A DNA stretch of 60,687 nucleotides, taken from an uncultured Lachnospiraceae bacterium. Lineage in GTDB: Bacteria > Bacillota > Clostridia > Lachnospirales > Lachnospiraceae. A program made the position numbers and the translations under genes. The DNA lies in contig CAMJAP010000006.1 in the NCBI GenBank assembly GCA_946403625.1, positions 1 through 60,687 on the forward strand, written 5' to 3'. Positions 46,410-54,974 of the stretch are shown in pieces. Below the pieces are notes generated by a model. The model saw only the letters and a list, made by a program, of their open reading frames with translations. It did no database searches and had not been told where the DNA came from. Numbering within the stretch: position 1 is the first letter of the stretch; each line of letters begins with the position of its first letter.

Positions 46410-47043
46410 AGCGCTTAAGGAAAAGAATGATGATTTATTTGATTTATCGAAATTTGGATATGAAGATATAAAAATAGAAAATTGCGAGATAGTTGAGACA
46501 GATGGCCATGTTATAATCAGACCGCATAGAAATAGAAGAAAGAAAAAGTATATATGGCAATGCCAGATTTGCAATCGGTTTTTCTTGGGAAGGAAAGATG
46601 ATACAAATATTTATGTAGGAAATTGTTTCAAAAAACTTGATGTGGATGAGCGGCAAAGATTATATAGCACGGATTTTAAGTGGGAAAACAAAATAGATGA
46701 AAATAGATTGGTAAGATACCAGGTAGGCGAATTGTTAGAAAATATTGAGAAAAATAACATGAACGGACCGGGAGTATGGGCGTTGTGGCATGGTAAAGAG
46801 CTTGTGCAAGTTGCAAGAAATAAGAATATTTATGGTGAAATATGGGATGATTTTCGCAAGGGAAAAGGAAAAATAAACTACACACAATATGAGGAAGGAG
46901 GGGAAATTGTAATTATTTCAAATAAAAATGATTTTTATGCAGAATTACAATATGCGCAAGAGCATAGAGCTCGGTTTTGGAATCCGAGTTTTGCAGAATG
47001 CAAGCAAATAGGAATAATGAAGAATTTGAGAGATTCGCATTAA
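46387..47043 (+). CDS. AT-rich CxxC protein of unknown function
   Basis: 218 aa, overlapping the sigma-WYL gene by 23 bp. CQICNRFFLGRKDDTNIYVGNCF gives a possible Cys2-Cys metal knuckle (read in pieces: CQIC, then GNCF). The segment GPGVWALWHGKELVQVARN followed by NIYGEIWDDF faintly recalls a GIY-YIG nuclease but lacks its YIG and Arg. Base composition is clearly more AT-rich than neighbours, suggesting recent acquisition. Function unknown. ATG 46387 follows GTGGGGGAGAAAT. Confidence 0.7.
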   Translation: MDREALAKALKEKNDDLFDLSKFGYEDIKIENCEIVETDGHVIIRPHRNRRKKKYIWQCQICNRFFLGRKDDTNIYVGNCFKKLDVDERQRLYSTDFKWENKIDENRLVRYQVGELLENIEKNNMNGPGVWALWHGKELVQVARNKNIYGEIWDDFRKGKGKINYTQYEEGGEIVIISNKNDFYAELQYAQEHRARFWNPSFAECKQIGIMKNLRDSH

Positions 47044-47101
47044 TGATAGTTGTTGATGTGTTGCGATTGAGTAGATTTTGACCAATAAAGTATTTTTGGC
47101 G

Positions 47102-47176
47102 CTTCAATATTTTGAAGTTCTCCATCTCCATAATATATATGTAACCGATTCAACATATATTATGGAGATTTTTTTA
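47102..47176 (+). repeat. Island leader element, copy 3
   Basis: CTTCAATATTTTGAAG, 10 nt, CCATAAT, then a hairpin: 47124-47142 pairs with 47153-47169 (2-nt bulge) around loop AACCGATTCA, followed by a 7-T run. The stem has T-A where copies 1 and 4 have C-G (ATCTCC/GGAGAT versus ACCTCC/GGAGGT), a compensated change. The hairpin plus T-run also looks like a terminator. Confidence 0.8.
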
Positions 47177-47192
47177 GGAAGGAGAATGCGCT

Positions 47193-47915
47193 GTGGCAAC
47201 TTATGTATTATCCGATATTCACGGACAGTATGAACTGTTCCTGGCTATGCTTAAGAAGATTGATCTGAAGGATGAGGATACGCTGTATGTACTGGGAGAT
47301 GTACTCGACAGGGGACCTTATTCTATCCGGACAATCTTAAAACTTATGGAGATGCCAAATGTGATATGCCTTATCGGTAATCATGAACTGATGGCGCTGG
47401 ATTGTCTGAAATTTCTGATGCAGGAGATTACGGAGGAATCCATTAAGAAACTTGATAAAGAAACAATGGAGAATTTTATCACATGGATAAAGCGTAACGG
47501 CGGACAAAGGACCATGGATGAATTCCGCGCACTTAGCAGAGATAAACAGGAGGAGGTTATAGAGTTCCTCGAAGATTTTCTGATATACGAAGAGCTTACC
47601 GTTGCCGGAAAAGATTATCTTCTTGTTCATGCCGGGCTGGGCGGGTACTATCCCGGAAAGGATATAGAGGATTATTCGCTTAAGGAGCTTATCTGGGACA
47701 GGGCGGAATATGACATACAATACTTTCCGGATAAGTATGTGATTACCGGACATACCCCTACCCAGGGGATTGCCGGAAATCCCAGGCCGGGATATATCTA
47801 CAGAGAGAAGAATCATATTGCCATAGACTGCGGTTGCTACCGCCGCGGTGGTCGTATGGCGACAATCTGTCTGGATACCGGCGAAGAGTTTTATGTATCA
47901 AAGGAAGAATTGTGA
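47193..47915 (+). CDS. PPP-family metallophosphoesterase
   Basis: 240 aa calcineurin-like phosphatase with the complete bimetal site: SDIHGQ, GDVLDRGPYS, GNHELMAL, LVHAGLGG and TGHTPTQG. Closest in layout to bacterial PrpA/PrpE and symmetric Ap4A hydrolases, so substrates could be phosphoproteins or dinucleotides. GTG start at 47193, 8 nt after GGAAGGAG; unlike copies 1 and 4 this Shine-Dalgarno lies outside the leader hairpin. Cytoplasmic. Confidence 0.92.
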   Translation: MATYVLSDIHGQYELFLAMLKKIDLKDEDTLYVLGDVLDRGPYSIRTILKLMEMPNVICLIGNHELMALDCLKFLMQEITEESIKKLDKETMENFITWIKRNGGQRTMDEFRALSRDKQEEVIEFLEDFLIYEELTVAGKDYLLVHAGLGGYYPGKDIEDYSLKELIWDRAEYDIQYFPDKYVITGHTPTQGIAGNPRPGYIYREKNHIAIDCGCYRRGGRMATICLDTGEEFYVSKEEL

Positions 47916-47978
47916 ACAGAGAAGGAGAATGATCAGAGAGTATGATCAATGATTCAGCGGATATGGAAACTAACGGAA

Positions 47979-48047
47979 CTTCAAAATATTGAAGTATATC
48001 ACCTCCATAATATATGTGAAACCGAAAACGCATATTTTATGGAGGTG
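47979..48047 (+). repeat. Island leader element, copy 4
   Basis: CTTCAAAATATTGAAG, 10 nt, CCATAAT, then a 19-position stem (48000-48018 with 48029-48047, one mismatch and one wobble) around loop AAACCGAAAA. The right arm contains GGAGG, 7 nt from ATG 48053, as in copy 1. Confidence 0.8.
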
Positions 48048-48052
48048 TTTTT

Positions 48053-48853
48053 ATGGAGAACATGATGAAAGAGTATCTTGGGGAAGCGTACAGCAAGGAT
48101 CATCTGAAGAATTTCTGCCGGTACTGGATGAAGGGAAGGGAGACGAGGCCGAGATGGGAGGATTATACTGACAAGAATCTTTTTTATAAGGATTATGATG
48201 AATGGAGGCGGAAGAATGATCTGGATTGCCTTTATTTCAAAGGAGATCTGAGAGCGGATACGCTGATGAGCGCCTGGACGCCGATCAAGTGGGTGGCGGA
48301 TTGCCTGAACCGGGAATATGGAATGAAATTTTACAAGACGACCAAAGAAGACCCGGATCATTATCTGAGATTACTTGCTGAAGACGGGGATGCATATCTT
48401 CCGCCGAAACATGAACTGGTGCAATTGCTGGATCGATTTCTTGAACTTGCAGAAGAGCGTTGTAATTATATCCTGCTTCCGCACAGGGATATGAATACAG
48501 CCAGGTACAATTGTGTAGTGAATGGTAAAAAGGTGGGAATATTTGATGAAGTACCTGCGATGCTTTATCATGTCTTTGACAAAGAGTGGTTCGGAAAGTA
48601 TTTCGAGCAGGCGGATGAAATGAGTGGTGTGAAAAATACTTTTTCGCTCGATGTGGTAAAATGGATCAAACGCGAAAGGCTGGAAGCGGGATTTACAGAT
48701 GGGATCATCGATCAGGAGCATGTGATACCTCTTATTAAGGATCAACCGGCCGGGGAACCCAAATGGCTGTCGAAGGAAGAAGAGATAAAGGAAGCGCTGG
48801 GATATATGATAAATCTGTTGGAATCCCGGAAGAACGCGATGGAAAAAGGATAA
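48053..48853 (+). CDS. Protein of unknown function in the palindrome-linked island
   Basis: 266 aa, soluble, mixed alpha/beta, rich in aromatic residues. Noticeable strings: HLKNFCRYWMKGRETRP, DCLYFKGDLRADTLMSAW and YLPPKHELVQLLDRFLELAEERC. No motif lets me assign it. Its start is set by the GGAGG in the hairpin of leader element copy 4. The next gene is a second metallophosphoesterase, 57 nt downstream, with its own ribosome site. Confidence 0.72.
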   Translation: MENMMKEYLGEAYSKDHLKNFCRYWMKGRETRPRWEDYTDKNLFYKDYDEWRRKNDLDCLYFKGDLRADTLMSAWTPIKWVADCLNREYGMKFYKTTKEDPDHYLRLLAEDGDAYLPPKHELVQLLDRFLELAEERCNYILLPHRDMNTARYNCVVNGKKVGIFDEVPAMLYHVFDKEWFGKYFEQADEMSGVKNTFSLDVVKWIKRERLEAGFTDGIIDQEHVIPLIKDQPAGEPKWLSKEEEIKEALGYMINLLESRKNAMEKG

Positions 48854-48910
48854 GCGGGCGGGAGAAATTCCGGCCCTCAAAAAAATAGCGGCTTTGAAGG
48901 AGGTTTGGAT

Positions 48911-49597
48911 ATGGCATTTATTATTTCCGGTGATATACATTGCACAATGGATATCGACAAACTTGTGCGTTATTTCGAAGAGCACGAGGGGGAGTTCACA
49001 TCGGAGGATTATCTTATCATCTGTGGTGATGTCGGTGTTTGCGGTTTCTCATCCGCGCAAGAGGAAGAGACCAGAAGGATCCTGCGGGGATTTCCGGTTA
49101 CGACACTCTTTATCGACGGCAACCATGAGCATTTCGGACAATTGAATTCCTATGGAATAGAGAACTGGAAGGGAGGGAAAGTGCATTTCATAGAGGATAA
49201 GATCATTCATTTGATGCGCGGGCAGGTGTTTGATATTGATGGCGCCAGATTCTTTACCTTCGGCGGGGCATACAGTGTTGATAAGGAATACCGGACAGAA
49301 GGGGTGGACTGGTTTCCGGAAGAACTGCCGTCGGAAGAAGAATATGAGGAAGGATGGCAAAATCTGGAAAAGAATGGTTTTGAGGTGGATTACATCCTCA
49401 CACATACCGGTCCGAGTGAAGTGGTTGCGGAAATGGGATATGCGGACCTGACAGAAGATGAAACGGAGTTTCGCCGGTATCTTCAAAGGATTGCGGATCA
49501 AGTGAATTTTAAAGAGTGGTATTTTGGGCATTTTCATGAAGATGCGGAAATTGACGGAAACTTTTTTTGCCTGATGGAAGACATAATAAAGTTGTAG
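48911..49597 (+). CDS. Metallophosphoesterase, second of the island
   Basis: 228 aa calcineurin-like enzyme, not closely similar to the one at 47.2 kb. Metal motifs: SGDIHC, CGDVGVCG, DGNHEHF, ILTHTGP and FGHFHED. The second motif has GDVGV instead of GDxxD, so one metal ligand arrangement differs from PPP phosphatases and it is more like the YfcE/Icc side of the superfamily. ATG 48911 lies 7 nt from AAGGAGG; a TTG at 48905 is less likely. Confidence 0.9.
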   Translation: MAFIISGDIHCTMDIDKLVRYFEEHEGEFTSEDYLIICGDVGVCGFSSAQEEETRRILRGFPVTTLFIDGNHEHFGQLNSYGIENWKGGKVHFIEDKIIHLMRGQVFDIDGARFFTFGGAYSVDKEYRTEGVDWFPEELPSEEEYEEGWQNLEKNGFEVDYILTHTGPSEVVAEMGYADLTEDETEFRRYLQRIADQVNFKEWYFGHFHEDAEIDGNFFCLMEDIIKL

Positions 49598-49618
49598 GGA
49601 ACGTTTCAAAAATGAGAC

Positions 49619-49647
49619 TTGCTATTCTCCTGTATTCGGCATATTAT
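49619..49647 (+). promoter_or_regulatory. Predicted promoter of the Nudix gene
   Basis: TTGCTA, 17 nt, TATTAT, about 43 nt ahead of ATG 49691. Confidence 0.45.
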
Positions 49648-49690
49648 CATATTGGAGTGATAAAATACATGTGAAAATAAGAGGATGAGC

Positions 49691-50599
49691 ATGAAAAATT
49701 ATGAAATGAGTCGCGAGGAGAAGGATTTTCTGAAGGATTATGACATCTCCCGTTATGACCGTCCATCGCTGACGGCAGATATGGCGGTATTTGCGATCCT
49801 GACGGCGGAGGATGCGACGGAATACCGCAAGGATCCGAGAAAACAGCTGGGGGTTCTGATGATACGCAGGGGAACCTTTCCTTATAAAGACTGCTACGCT
49901 CTGCCCGGCGGATTTGCAAGAAAAGACGAGAGCATCGAAGAGACGGCATTCCGCGAACTGAAAGAAGAGACTTCTCTGGACAGTGCGTTTCTGGAGCCCT
50001 TCGGAATGTTCAGCAAACCCGGAAGGGATCCGCGCGGATGGATCATTTCCCAGGGATTTCTGGCATTGGTGGATGCGGAGAAATATCAGATCCGTGCCGG
50101 CTCGGATGCCTGGGAAGCCAAATGGTTCTATATTGATGTGGAACAGGAAGAGATGAAAAAGCATGTCCGAAAAGACAGTGCGGAGATCTGCACCCGGTAT
50201 TGTCTGAAACTGGAGCGGGACGGGGAAGTGCTGTCCGCGCTGGTGGAAGAAAGACGCACTTTTCAGAGCCATCATGAAACCGTGGTGTATGAGGTTCTGG
50301 AGGACGATGGATTTGCCTTTGATCACGCGGAGATCATCATTCGTGCTTATCTTGCATTGAGAGACCGAACGGAGCAGTCCGGACGCATCGTATTTGATCT
50401 GATGCCGGAGTTCTTTACCCTGAATACGCTGCAGGAAGCGCACGAGATCATCCTGGGAGAGAAATTATTAACCCCCAATTTCCGCAGAAAGATGGCACCG
50501 TATGTCATCGAGACGGATGCGATGGTGACCGGAGCGGGACATCGTCCGGCGAAACTCTTCCGCAGAAATCTGGAAGCATTCTATAATATGGGGAATTGA
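49691..50599 (+). CDS. Nudix hydrolase with C-terminal winged helix (NrtR-like)
   Basis: 302 aa. The Nudix box GGFARKDESIEETAFRELKEE (one base-pair-like unit: GGF..E..REL.EE, about residues 75-97) is complete, so hydrolytic activity on ADP-ribose-like substrates is possible. The C-terminal 80 residues (FFTLNTLQEAHEIILGEKL, PNFRRKM) resemble the winged helix of NrtR regulators of NAD metabolism. It could be an enzyme, a regulator or both; no nad genes adjoin. ATG 49691 follows AGAGGATGAGC. Confidence 0.88.
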   Translation: MKNYEMSREEKDFLKDYDISRYDRPSLTADMAVFAILTAEDATEYRKDPRKQLGVLMIRRGTFPYKDCYALPGGFARKDESIEETAFRELKEETSLDSAFLEPFGMFSKPGRDPRGWIISQGFLALVDAEKYQIRAGSDAWEAKWFYIDVEQEEMKKHVRKDSAEICTRYCLKLERDGEVLSALVEERRTFQSHHETVVYEVLEDDGFAFDHAEIIIRAYLALRDRTEQSGRIVFDLMPEFFTLNTLQEAHEIILGEKLLTPNFRRKMAPYVIETDAMVTGAGHRPAKLFRRNLEAFYNMGN

Positions 50600-50611
50600 A
50601 AGGGAAAATAA

Positions 50612-51421
50612 ATGGTATTAAAAGAACTGCATATCAAAAATAAAGACTCTCTGGAGTATGCGCACGCAACCTTTTACGGGCAGGAATATTCGGAGGCGTT
50701 GCTGGTAAAGGAGCGTCCGGTGGTGGTGATCAGCCCGGGCGGCGGCTATGCCTATACTTCCGATCGTGAAAGCGAGATCATGGCCCTGCAGTTTCTGGCA
50801 AAAGGCTATCACGCCGTAGTGGTGCGTTATTCCTGCGACACGGCACGGTATCCGACGGCACTGCTGGAATTTGCCGCAGCGATCAAAGAAGTGCGCGAGC
50901 ACAAGGAAGAATGGCATGTGGATGCCGAGCGGATCTTTGTACTCGGTTTTTCCGCGGGTGCCCATCTGGTGGCAAACTTCTGCGCGTTTTGGGAAAAGCC
51001 TTTTATCTCCGAGGCGCTGCATTGTGATAAGGAAGTGTTGCGTCCCAACGGACAGGTACTGTGCTATCCGGTGATCACATCCGGGCCGCATGCACACGAG
51101 GGTTCCTTCCGCAGTCTGCTTGGGGATGCGTATGAAGAAAAGAAGGCAGAGCTTTCCCTGGAAAATCAGGTGAACGATTCCGTTCCGCGCACCTTTGTAT
51201 GGCACACCTTTGAGGACGGGGCGGTTCCGGTGCAAAATTCCCTTCTTTATGTGAATGCGCTGGTGGAACATGGTATCCACGCGGAGTACCATCTGTTTGA
51301 GCATGGCGGGCATGGATTGGGCCTGGGAGACCGGCGCACTTTATCACAGGCTGCCAAGGAGGATGTGCCGGTGGTTCGGCCATGGATCGATCTGGTGCAT
51401 ACGTGGATGGGGGAGATTTGA
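50612..51421 (+). CDS. Alpha/beta hydrolase, acetyl-esterase type
   Basis: 269 aa cytoplasmic esterase. Oxyanion region PGGGYAYTSDRE, nucleophile elbow GFSAGAH, acid in WHTFEDGAVP and His in HGGHGLGLGD complete the triad. It belongs to the BD-FAE/XynB-like acetyl-xylan-esterase group, which removes acetyl or short acyl groups from sugars. It starts 12 nt after the Nudix gene, so both share a transcript. Confidence 0.9.
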   Translation: MVLKELHIKNKDSLEYAHATFYGQEYSEALLVKERPVVVISPGGGYAYTSDRESEIMALQFLAKGYHAVVVRYSCDTARYPTALLEFAAAIKEVREHKEEWHVDAERIFVLGFSAGAHLVANFCAFWEKPFISEALHCDKEVLRPNGQVLCYPVITSGPHAHEGSFRSLLGDAYEEKKAELSLENQVNDSVPRTFVWHTFEDGAVPVQNSLLYVNALVEHGIHAEYHLFEHGGHGLGLGDRRTLSQAAKEDVPVVRPWIDLVHTWMGEI

Positions 51422-51426
51422 CAAAA

Positions 51427-51442
51427 GTTAGAAAACACTAAC
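51427..51442. promoter_or_regulatory. Dyad upstream of nfnAB
   Basis: GTTAG-AAAACA-CTAAC, a 5-bp inverted repeat about 10 nt upstream of a TTGTAT/TATAGT promoter-like pair (51454-51459 and 51478-51483, 18-nt spacer). It vaguely resembles a redox-sensing Rex operator but does not match TTGTTAA-type consensus well. Confidence 0.3.
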
Positions 51443-51486
51443 GCAAATATTCCTTGTATTTAGCAAAATAGTTATGATATAGTGTA

Positions 51487-51517
51487 TAGCGTAGTCGGGG
51501 AAGGCTACGCTATTTTT
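51487..51517 (+). terminator. Hairpin between the hydrolase gene and nfnAB
   Basis: TAGCGTAG / CTACGCTA, perfect 8-bp stem, 10-nt loop, TTTTT. It probably ends the Nudix-hydrolase transcript, though the predicted nfn start point falls at its 5' edge. Confidence 0.7.
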
Positions 51518-51552
51518 GGCATTAACAACAGTATCTAAGGAAGGAAGAAACC

Positions 51553-52401
51553 ATGTTCAAGATCTTATCAATGAAGCATCTCAATGAAACTATCTTTGAA
51601 ATGGTCGTAGAGGCTCCTATGGTAGCCAGAAGCTGCCAGCCGGGACAGTTCATCATCGTTCGTTCGGATGAAGAGGGCGAGCGTATTCCGCTGACCATCT
51701 GCGATTATGACAGAGAGAAGGGCAGCGTTACCATCGTAGTGCAGGTCATCGGTGCCGGCACCATGAAGATGAGCAAAATGAAGGAAGGGGATTTCCTGGC
51801 AGACTTTGTAGGCCCTCTGGGACATCCTTCGGATCTGGTAACGGACGATATTGAAGAAGTAAAGAAAAAGAAGATCGTGTTCGTAGCCGGCGGTCTGGGT
51901 ACCGCTCCGGTATATCCGCAGGTAAAATGGCTGCACGAGCACGGCATTTCCGCAGATGTTATCATTGGTGCAAAGACCAAAGACATCCTTATTATGGAAG
52001 AACAGTTCAAGGAAGTAGCCGGCAACCTCTACATCACAACGGATGACGGTTCCTACGGCCGCACCGGTATGGTAACCAAGTGCCTGGAGGATCTGGTAAA
52101 CAACGAGGGCAAGGTTTACGATCACTGCGTGACCATCGGACCGATGATCATGATGAAGTTTGTATGCCAGCTGACCGAGAAACTGGGTATCCACACCATT
52201 GTTTCCATGAACCCGATCATGGTAGACGGTACCGGTATGTGCGGTGCCTGCCGCTGCTCCGTAGAAGGCAAGACCAAGTTTGCCTGCGTTGACGGACCGG
52301 AATTTGACGGACACAAGGTGAACTTTGACGAGGCAATGCGTCGTAGCGCAATGTATCGTGACCTGGAAGCAAAAGCAAAAGAAGCGTTGTTGAACGGCTG
52401 A
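51553..52401 (+). CDS. nfnA: NADH-dependent ferredoxin:NADP oxidoreductase, small subunit
   Basis: 282 aa FAD/NAD-binding reductase subunit with a C-terminal [2Fe-2S] cluster. FAD motif RIPLTICDYD, NAD site GGLGTAPVYPQVKWL, and cluster cysteines in GTGMCGACRCSVEGK and FACVDGPEFDGH. With NfnB it performs electron-bifurcating transhydrogenation, linking NADH and reduced ferredoxin to NADPH, central to redox balance in clostridia. Followed 20 nt later by nfnB. RBS AAGGAAGGAAG. Confidence 0.94.
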   Translation: MFKILSMKHLNETIFEMVVEAPMVARSCQPGQFIIVRSDEEGERIPLTICDYDREKGSVTIVVQVIGAGTMKMSKMKEGDFLADFVGPLGHPSDLVTDDIEEVKKKKIVFVAGGLGTAPVYPQVKWLHEHGISADVIIGAKTKDILIMEEQFKEVAGNLYITTDDGSYGRTGMVTKCLEDLVNNEGKVYDHCVTIGPMIMMKFVCQLTEKLGIHTIVSMNPIMVDGTGMCGACRCSVEGKTKFACVDGPEFDGHKVNFDEAMRRSAMYRDLEAKAKEALLNG

Positions 52402-52421
52402 GCAGGGGGAGGATATCAATC

Positions 52422-53816
52422 ATGGCAATCGAAGTAGATGTAATGAAGAAAGTACCCGTAAGGGAGCAGGAGCCTGCAGTTCGCGCAAAGAACTTTGCCG
52501 AGGTCTGCAAGGGATATGATCAGGAAGAGGCTATGGCAGAAGCAACCAGATGCCTTAACTGCAAGAATGCACGCTGCATTCAGGGATGCCCGGTATCCAT
52601 CAACATTCCGGCATTCATTCAGGAAGTAAAGGAAGGCAGGATCGCGGAAGCATACAAGATCATCAGCGAATCTTCCGCATTGCCGGCAGTCTGCGGCCGT
52701 GTGTGCCCGCAGGAGAGCCAGTGCGAAGGCCAGTGCGTACGCGGTATCAAAGGCGAATCCGTATCCATCGGTAAGCTGGAGCGTTTCGTTGCTGACTGGG
52801 CAAGAGAGAACGGCATCAAGCCCGAACCGGCAAAGGAAAAGAACGGCAAGAAAGTCGCGGTCATCGGATCCGGCCCGGCAGGACTGACCTGCGCAGGCGA
52901 CCTGGCAAAGATGGGCTATGATGTAACGATCTTTGAGGCGCTGCACAAAGCCGGCGGTGTATTGGTATACGGTATTCCGGAATTCCGTCTCCCGAAGGAA
53001 GCGGTAGTGGAAAAAGAGATCGAGAATGTGAAGTCTCTGGGTGTAAAGATCGACACCGATGTGATTATCGGCAAGTCCATCACCATTGACGAGTTGTTCG
53101 AAGAAGAAGGATTTAATGCAGTATTCATCGGTTCCGGCGCAGGTCTGCCGAAGTTTATGGGCATCCCGGGCGAGAACGCAAACGGCGTATTCTCTGCAAA
53201 CGAGTACCTGACCAGAAGCAACCTGATGAAGGCATTTGACGAGAATTCCACTACCCCGATCATGAAGAGCAAGAAAGTTGCCGTAGTCGGCGGTGGTAAC
53301 GTAGCAATGGACGCTGCACGTACCGCTCTGCGTCTTGGTGCAGAGGTACATATCGTATATCGTCGTAGTGAAGCAGAGCTTCCTGCCCGTGTGGAAGAAG
53401 TACACCACGCAAAGGAAGAGGGTATCATCTTTGATCTGCTCACCAACCCGATCGAGATCCTGGAGGATGAGAAGGGCTGGGTTTCCGGCATCAAGTGCAT
53501 TCGTATGGAACTGGGGGAGCCGGATGAAAGCGGCAGACGCCGTCCGGTAGAAGTAGCTGGTTCCGAGTTCGTGATCGACGTAGATACCGTGATCATGTCT
53601 CTGGGTACCTCCCCGAACCCGCTGATCTCTTCCACCACAAAGGGACTGGAGATCGACAAGCGCCGCTGCATCGTGGCACAGGAAGAAAACGGCCAGACCT
53701 CCAAGGAAGGCGTTTATGCCGGTGGTGATGCCGTGACCGGTGCTGCAACCGTAATCCTGGCAATGGGGGCCGGCAAGGCAGCAGCTAAGGGTATTCACGA
53801 ATACCTGAGCAAGTAA
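52422..53816 (+). CDS. nfnB: NADH-dependent ferredoxin:NADP oxidoreductase, large subunit
   Basis: 464 aa, GltD-like flavoprotein. N-terminal Cys motifs for two [4Fe-4S] clusters (CLNCKNARCIQGCPV; CGRVCPQESQCEGQC), FAD site VIGSGPAGLTCAGDLAK, NADPH site VVGGGNVAMDAARTALRLG, and C-terminal GVYAGGDAVTGAATVILAM. Annotators often call it glutamate synthase small subunit, but the adjacent nfnA identifies the transhydrogenase. The codon choice suggests high expression. Confidence 0.94.
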   Translation: MAIEVDVMKKVPVREQEPAVRAKNFAEVCKGYDQEEAMAEATRCLNCKNARCIQGCPVSINIPAFIQEVKEGRIAEAYKIISESSALPAVCGRVCPQESQCEGQCVRGIKGESVSIGKLERFVADWARENGIKPEPAKEKNGKKVAVIGSGPAGLTCAGDLAKMGYDVTIFEALHKAGGVLVYGIPEFRLPKEAVVEKEIENVKSLGVKIDTDVIIGKSITIDELFEEEGFNAVFIGSGAGLPKFMGIPGENANGVFSANEYLTRSNLMKAFDENSTTPIMKSKKVAVVGGGNVAMDAARTALRLGAEVHIVYRRSEAELPARVEEVHHAKEEGIIFDLLTNPIEILEDEKGWVSGIKCIRMELGEPDESGRRRPVEVAGSEFVIDVDTVIMSLGTSPNPLISSTTKGLEIDKRRCIVAQEENGQTSKEGVYAGGDAVTGAATVILAMGAGKAAAKGIHEYLSK

Positions 53817-53836
53817 TTTATCATTATAGTTTTCGC

Positions 53837-53868
53837 AAAGGCAGCGGCTTACGGGCAGCTGCCTTTTT
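53837..53868 (+). terminator. nfnAB terminator
   Basis: AAAGGCAGC / GCTGCCTTT, 9-bp stem with 12-nt loop and T-run. Confidence 0.85.
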
Positions 53869-53954
53869 AGATGAGGGTTAAACATTGACAAGCCCGGAAA
53901 GAGTGGTAACATGAAAAGATAGAGATATTATGCGAAGGTATTTGGGGGCGTTGG

Positions 53955-54965
53955 ATGACAGAGCAGTGGGCACAGAAATTTTCATATGCTGTAAATACCG
54001 TGATCCTGCTCATGGTATTTGGTCTGATGTACTTCTTCAGTATCATCGAGGTCGATTTTCTGGTCAGATTCAGCATTCCGACCATTGCCGTATATATCAT
54101 CGGCTATATCCTGATCTGGCGCAAAAAACTGGATTTCTATGTATGGATGGTCTATCTTTGGATCACGATCTATATGGGCATCACCACCCTCTGCCTTGGG
54201 CACGATTTCGGTTTTCATCTGTATTGTATGTCCATGATCCCGGTCATGTTCGTAACGGAATACATTTCCTATAAACTGAACCACAAGAGTTTGAAGGCGA
54301 TGCCGGTCTGTGTCGGTGTCGTAGTCTTTTATCTGATCTGTACAAGCTATGTTTCTTTTCGGGGGCCGCTGTATGATATCGATAAAAACGCAGCCGGCAT
54401 CTTTTGGATGATGAATTCCCTGACGGTATTCGGTTTCCTGATCTTTTACACCAACTGGCTGATCAAAACCATCGTGCAGTCGGAGGATAAACTGCGGCAG
54501 ATGGCGCATATTGATAAGCTCACCGGTCTGTACAACCGTCATTATATGATGGAACTTCTGGAACAGCTTGCGTCCAATGCGGACGGCAGTGTGCTGGCCA
54601 TTGCGGATATCGATCATTTCAAAAAGATCAATGATACCTACGGGCACAATGCCGGAGACTATGTGTTGCAGCGAATGGCGGAACTGTTGAAAGAGGGCGA
54701 TGAGAATACCTATGTCTGCCGTTGGGGCGGCGAGGAGTTTCTGGTCCTGTTGCAGGGACATCTGGTAGATGACGGAGTATTTGAAGCACTTCGCAGGAAA
54801 ATAGAAAAGGCGGATTTTTCTTTCGAAGGAAAGCAGATCCGGGTGACTATGACCATCGGGGTGGCCTATCGGGCAAAGGAAGAAACGATCGACAGGTGGA
54901 TCCAGCGCGCCGATGAAAAACTGTATTACGGAAAGGAACACGGGCGAAATCAGGTGGCAATGTAA
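53955..54965 (+). CDS. Membrane-bound diguanylate cyclase (GGDEF)
   Basis: 336 aa. About five or six membrane helices (residues 10-170) form an unclassified sensor region, followed by a GGDEF domain (about 180-336): DKLTGLYNRHYM, IADIDHFKKINDTYGHNAGD, active-site GGEEF and MTIGVAYR. It makes cyclic di-GMP from two GTP. An upstream RxxD inhibitory site is not evident. It stands alone between terminator and the gdhA promoter. RBS TGGGGGCGTTGG. Confidence 0.93.
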   Translation: MTEQWAQKFSYAVNTVILLMVFGLMYFFSIIEVDFLVRFSIPTIAVYIIGYILIWRKKLDFYVWMVYLWITIYMGITTLCLGHDFGFHLYCMSMIPVMFVTEYISYKLNHKSLKAMPVCVGVVVFYLICTSYVSFRGPLYDIDKNAAGIFWMMNSLTVFGFLIFYTNWLIKTIVQSEDKLRQMAHIDKLTGLYNRHYMMELLEQLASNADGSVLAIADIDHFKKINDTYGHNAGDYVLQRMAELLKEGDENTYVCRWGGEEFLVLLQGHLVDDGVFEALRRKIEKADFSFEGKQIRVTMTIGVAYRAKEETIDRWIQRADEKLYYGKEHGRNQVAM

Positions 54966-54974
54966 AAAAAGTGC

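Noticed and set aside
42588-48047. Palindrome/hairpin copies as plain terminators
   Set aside because: Copies 1 and 4 place only five Ts before the ATG and carry the ribosome site; all four share an upstream palindrome and exact spacing that terminators do not need. A termination role for copy 3 remains possible.
52422-53816. Glutamate synthase small subunit (gltD)
   Set aside because: No gltB is adjacent, and the upstream FAD/[2Fe-2S] partner fits NfnA.
52416-53912. 498-codon open frame antisense to nfnB
   Set aside because: Its sequence has no family resemblance, its frame follows nfnB codon bias, and nfnB matches its family end to end.
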